Shown: positions 63,797 to 64,000 of the stretch, in pieces
How the letters are laid out: each line of letters begins with the position of its first letter
Numbering within the stretch: the first letter of the stretch is position 1
DNA from: Streptoalloteichus tenebrarius
GTDB taxonomy: Bacteria > Actinomycetota > Actinomycetes > Mycobacteriales > Pseudonocardiaceae
DNA length: 64,000 nucleotides
NCBI RefSeq assembly: GCF_024171885.1
Contig: NZ_JAMTCP010000027.1
Coordinates: 25,780-89,779, forward strand
Direction: 5' to 3'
Made by a program: the position numbers and the translations under genes
Notes under the pieces: model-generated
Database searches by the model: none
What the model was told of the DNA's origin: nothing
What the model saw: the letters and a program-made list of their open reading frames with translations, nothing else

Positions 63797-64000
63797 TCAA
63801 CCGCCCGCCTTCATCGTCTTGATCATCTCGGCGGCGACGGTCTGCGCGCGACCACACGGATTGTTGAAGTCAGCAGGCTTCTCGACACCCGTGTTGAACG
63901 CCAACTGGACTTCGTAGACGAGCTGATCGGTCAGGCCGACGCTGATGTCGCACTTCCCCTTGCTACGGAAATCATCAGAGTGGTTTGCGATCACTGCGGG
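63797..64000 (-). CDS. DUF3558 family lipoprotein, C-terminal part (gene runs off the window)
   Basis: The last ~67 residues of a paralogue of the downstream lipoprotein: PAVIANHSDDFRSKGKCDIS, VGLTDQLVYEVQLAFN, and NPCGRAQTVAAEMIKTMKAGG. The Cys positions and the closing helix match the neighbouring DUF3558 protein (KCGQTKILATEVMKTLKGGG). The two genes are separated by a single base and are surely co-translated. The N-terminus and lipobox lie beyond the window. Confidence 0.8.
   Translation of the reverse strand, partial: PAVIANHSDDFRSKGKCDISVGLTDQLVYEVQLAFNTGVEKPADFNNPCGRAQTVAAEMIKTMKAGG

Overview
The window is 64 kb of very GC-rich, densely coded DNA from an actinomycete, most likely a member of the Pseudonocardiaceae (Saccharothrix, Actinosynnema or Lentzea-like). 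The reasons are near-exclusive G/C third codon positions, many GTG starts, mycothiol- and F420-related genes, EspG/PPE-like/DUF3558 type VII secretion (T7SS) genes, a modular GH18 chitinase, and a gene order matching a conserved actinobacterial block. From memory of the Mycobacterium tuberculosis map, the order glpD, lpdA, gamma-glutamylcyclotransferase, amiA1/amiB1, deoD, pmmB, upp, an Rv3311-like gene, add, deoA, cdd, sdhCDAB, dacB, yihY, trpS, icd follows Rv3302c to Rv3339c, with lineage-specific genes inserted between the anchors. I saw no tRNA, rRNA, CRISPR array, insertion sequence or phage genes.

Region by region: 1-2.9 kb is the glycerol locus (glpD divergent from glpF-glpK). 3-5 kb holds an LpdA-type flavoprotein divergent from a gamma-glutamylcyclotransferase. 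5.5-8.1 kb has two coupled M20 amidohydrolases. 8.3-12.7 kb has a small exported protein and a B12-domain-less acyl-CoA mutase divergent from a membrane Ser/Thr kinase. 12.7-15.3 kb is deoD-pmmB. 15.5-18.2 kb has aldo/keto reductase-MerR and DUF4188/TetR pairs. 18.3-20.3 kb is a secreted chitinase under a DasR-like operator. 20.35-21.37 kb is gene-poor, with two DnaA-box-like sequences, a promoter and a second DasR-like site. 21.4-26.9 kb holds an HxlR regulator, upp, a mycothiol-dependent isomerase-like gene, and deoC coupled to an aldehyde dehydrogenase and a truncated dehydrogenase-like protein. 27-32.4 kb is a T7SS-type mini-cluster (SMI1/KNR4, EspC-like protein, WXG/NlpC-P60 hydrolase, YbaB-like proteins) followed by the Rv3311-like gene. 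32.5-42.8 kb has add, a coiled-coil protein, deoA, cdd and a complete BMP-type nucleoside ABC importer. 44.3-47.9 kb is sdhCDAB. 48-52.9 kb has small membrane proteins, a D-Ala-D-Ala carboxypeptidase, a YihY/BrkB protein and trpS. 53-56.5 kb has fbiC and a LipB-like gene. 56.6-58 kb is a decayed XRE/DUF5753-DUF6879 module. 58-60.8 kb has xthA, an SH3-like protein and icd. 60.9-64 kb is an EspG-PPE-like-DUF3558 operon running off the end.

Functionally the strongest theme is nucleoside scavenging: the importer, adenosine and cytidine deaminases, purine and thymidine phosphorylases, a phosphohexomutase-type enzyme, DeoC and an aldehyde dehydrogenase could together take (deoxy)nucleosides to bases, triose phosphate and acetate, while upp recovers uracil. 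Central carbon metabolism (glycerol, Sdh, Icd) forms the rest of the conserved backbone. Two T7SS-associated gene sets carry no core secretion machinery here, so they must rely on apparatus encoded elsewhere. Many genes have a -10-like hexamer 6 to 8 nt before the start codon, which implies leaderless mRNAs. The glpD gene at the left end and a DUF3558 gene at the right end are incomplete.
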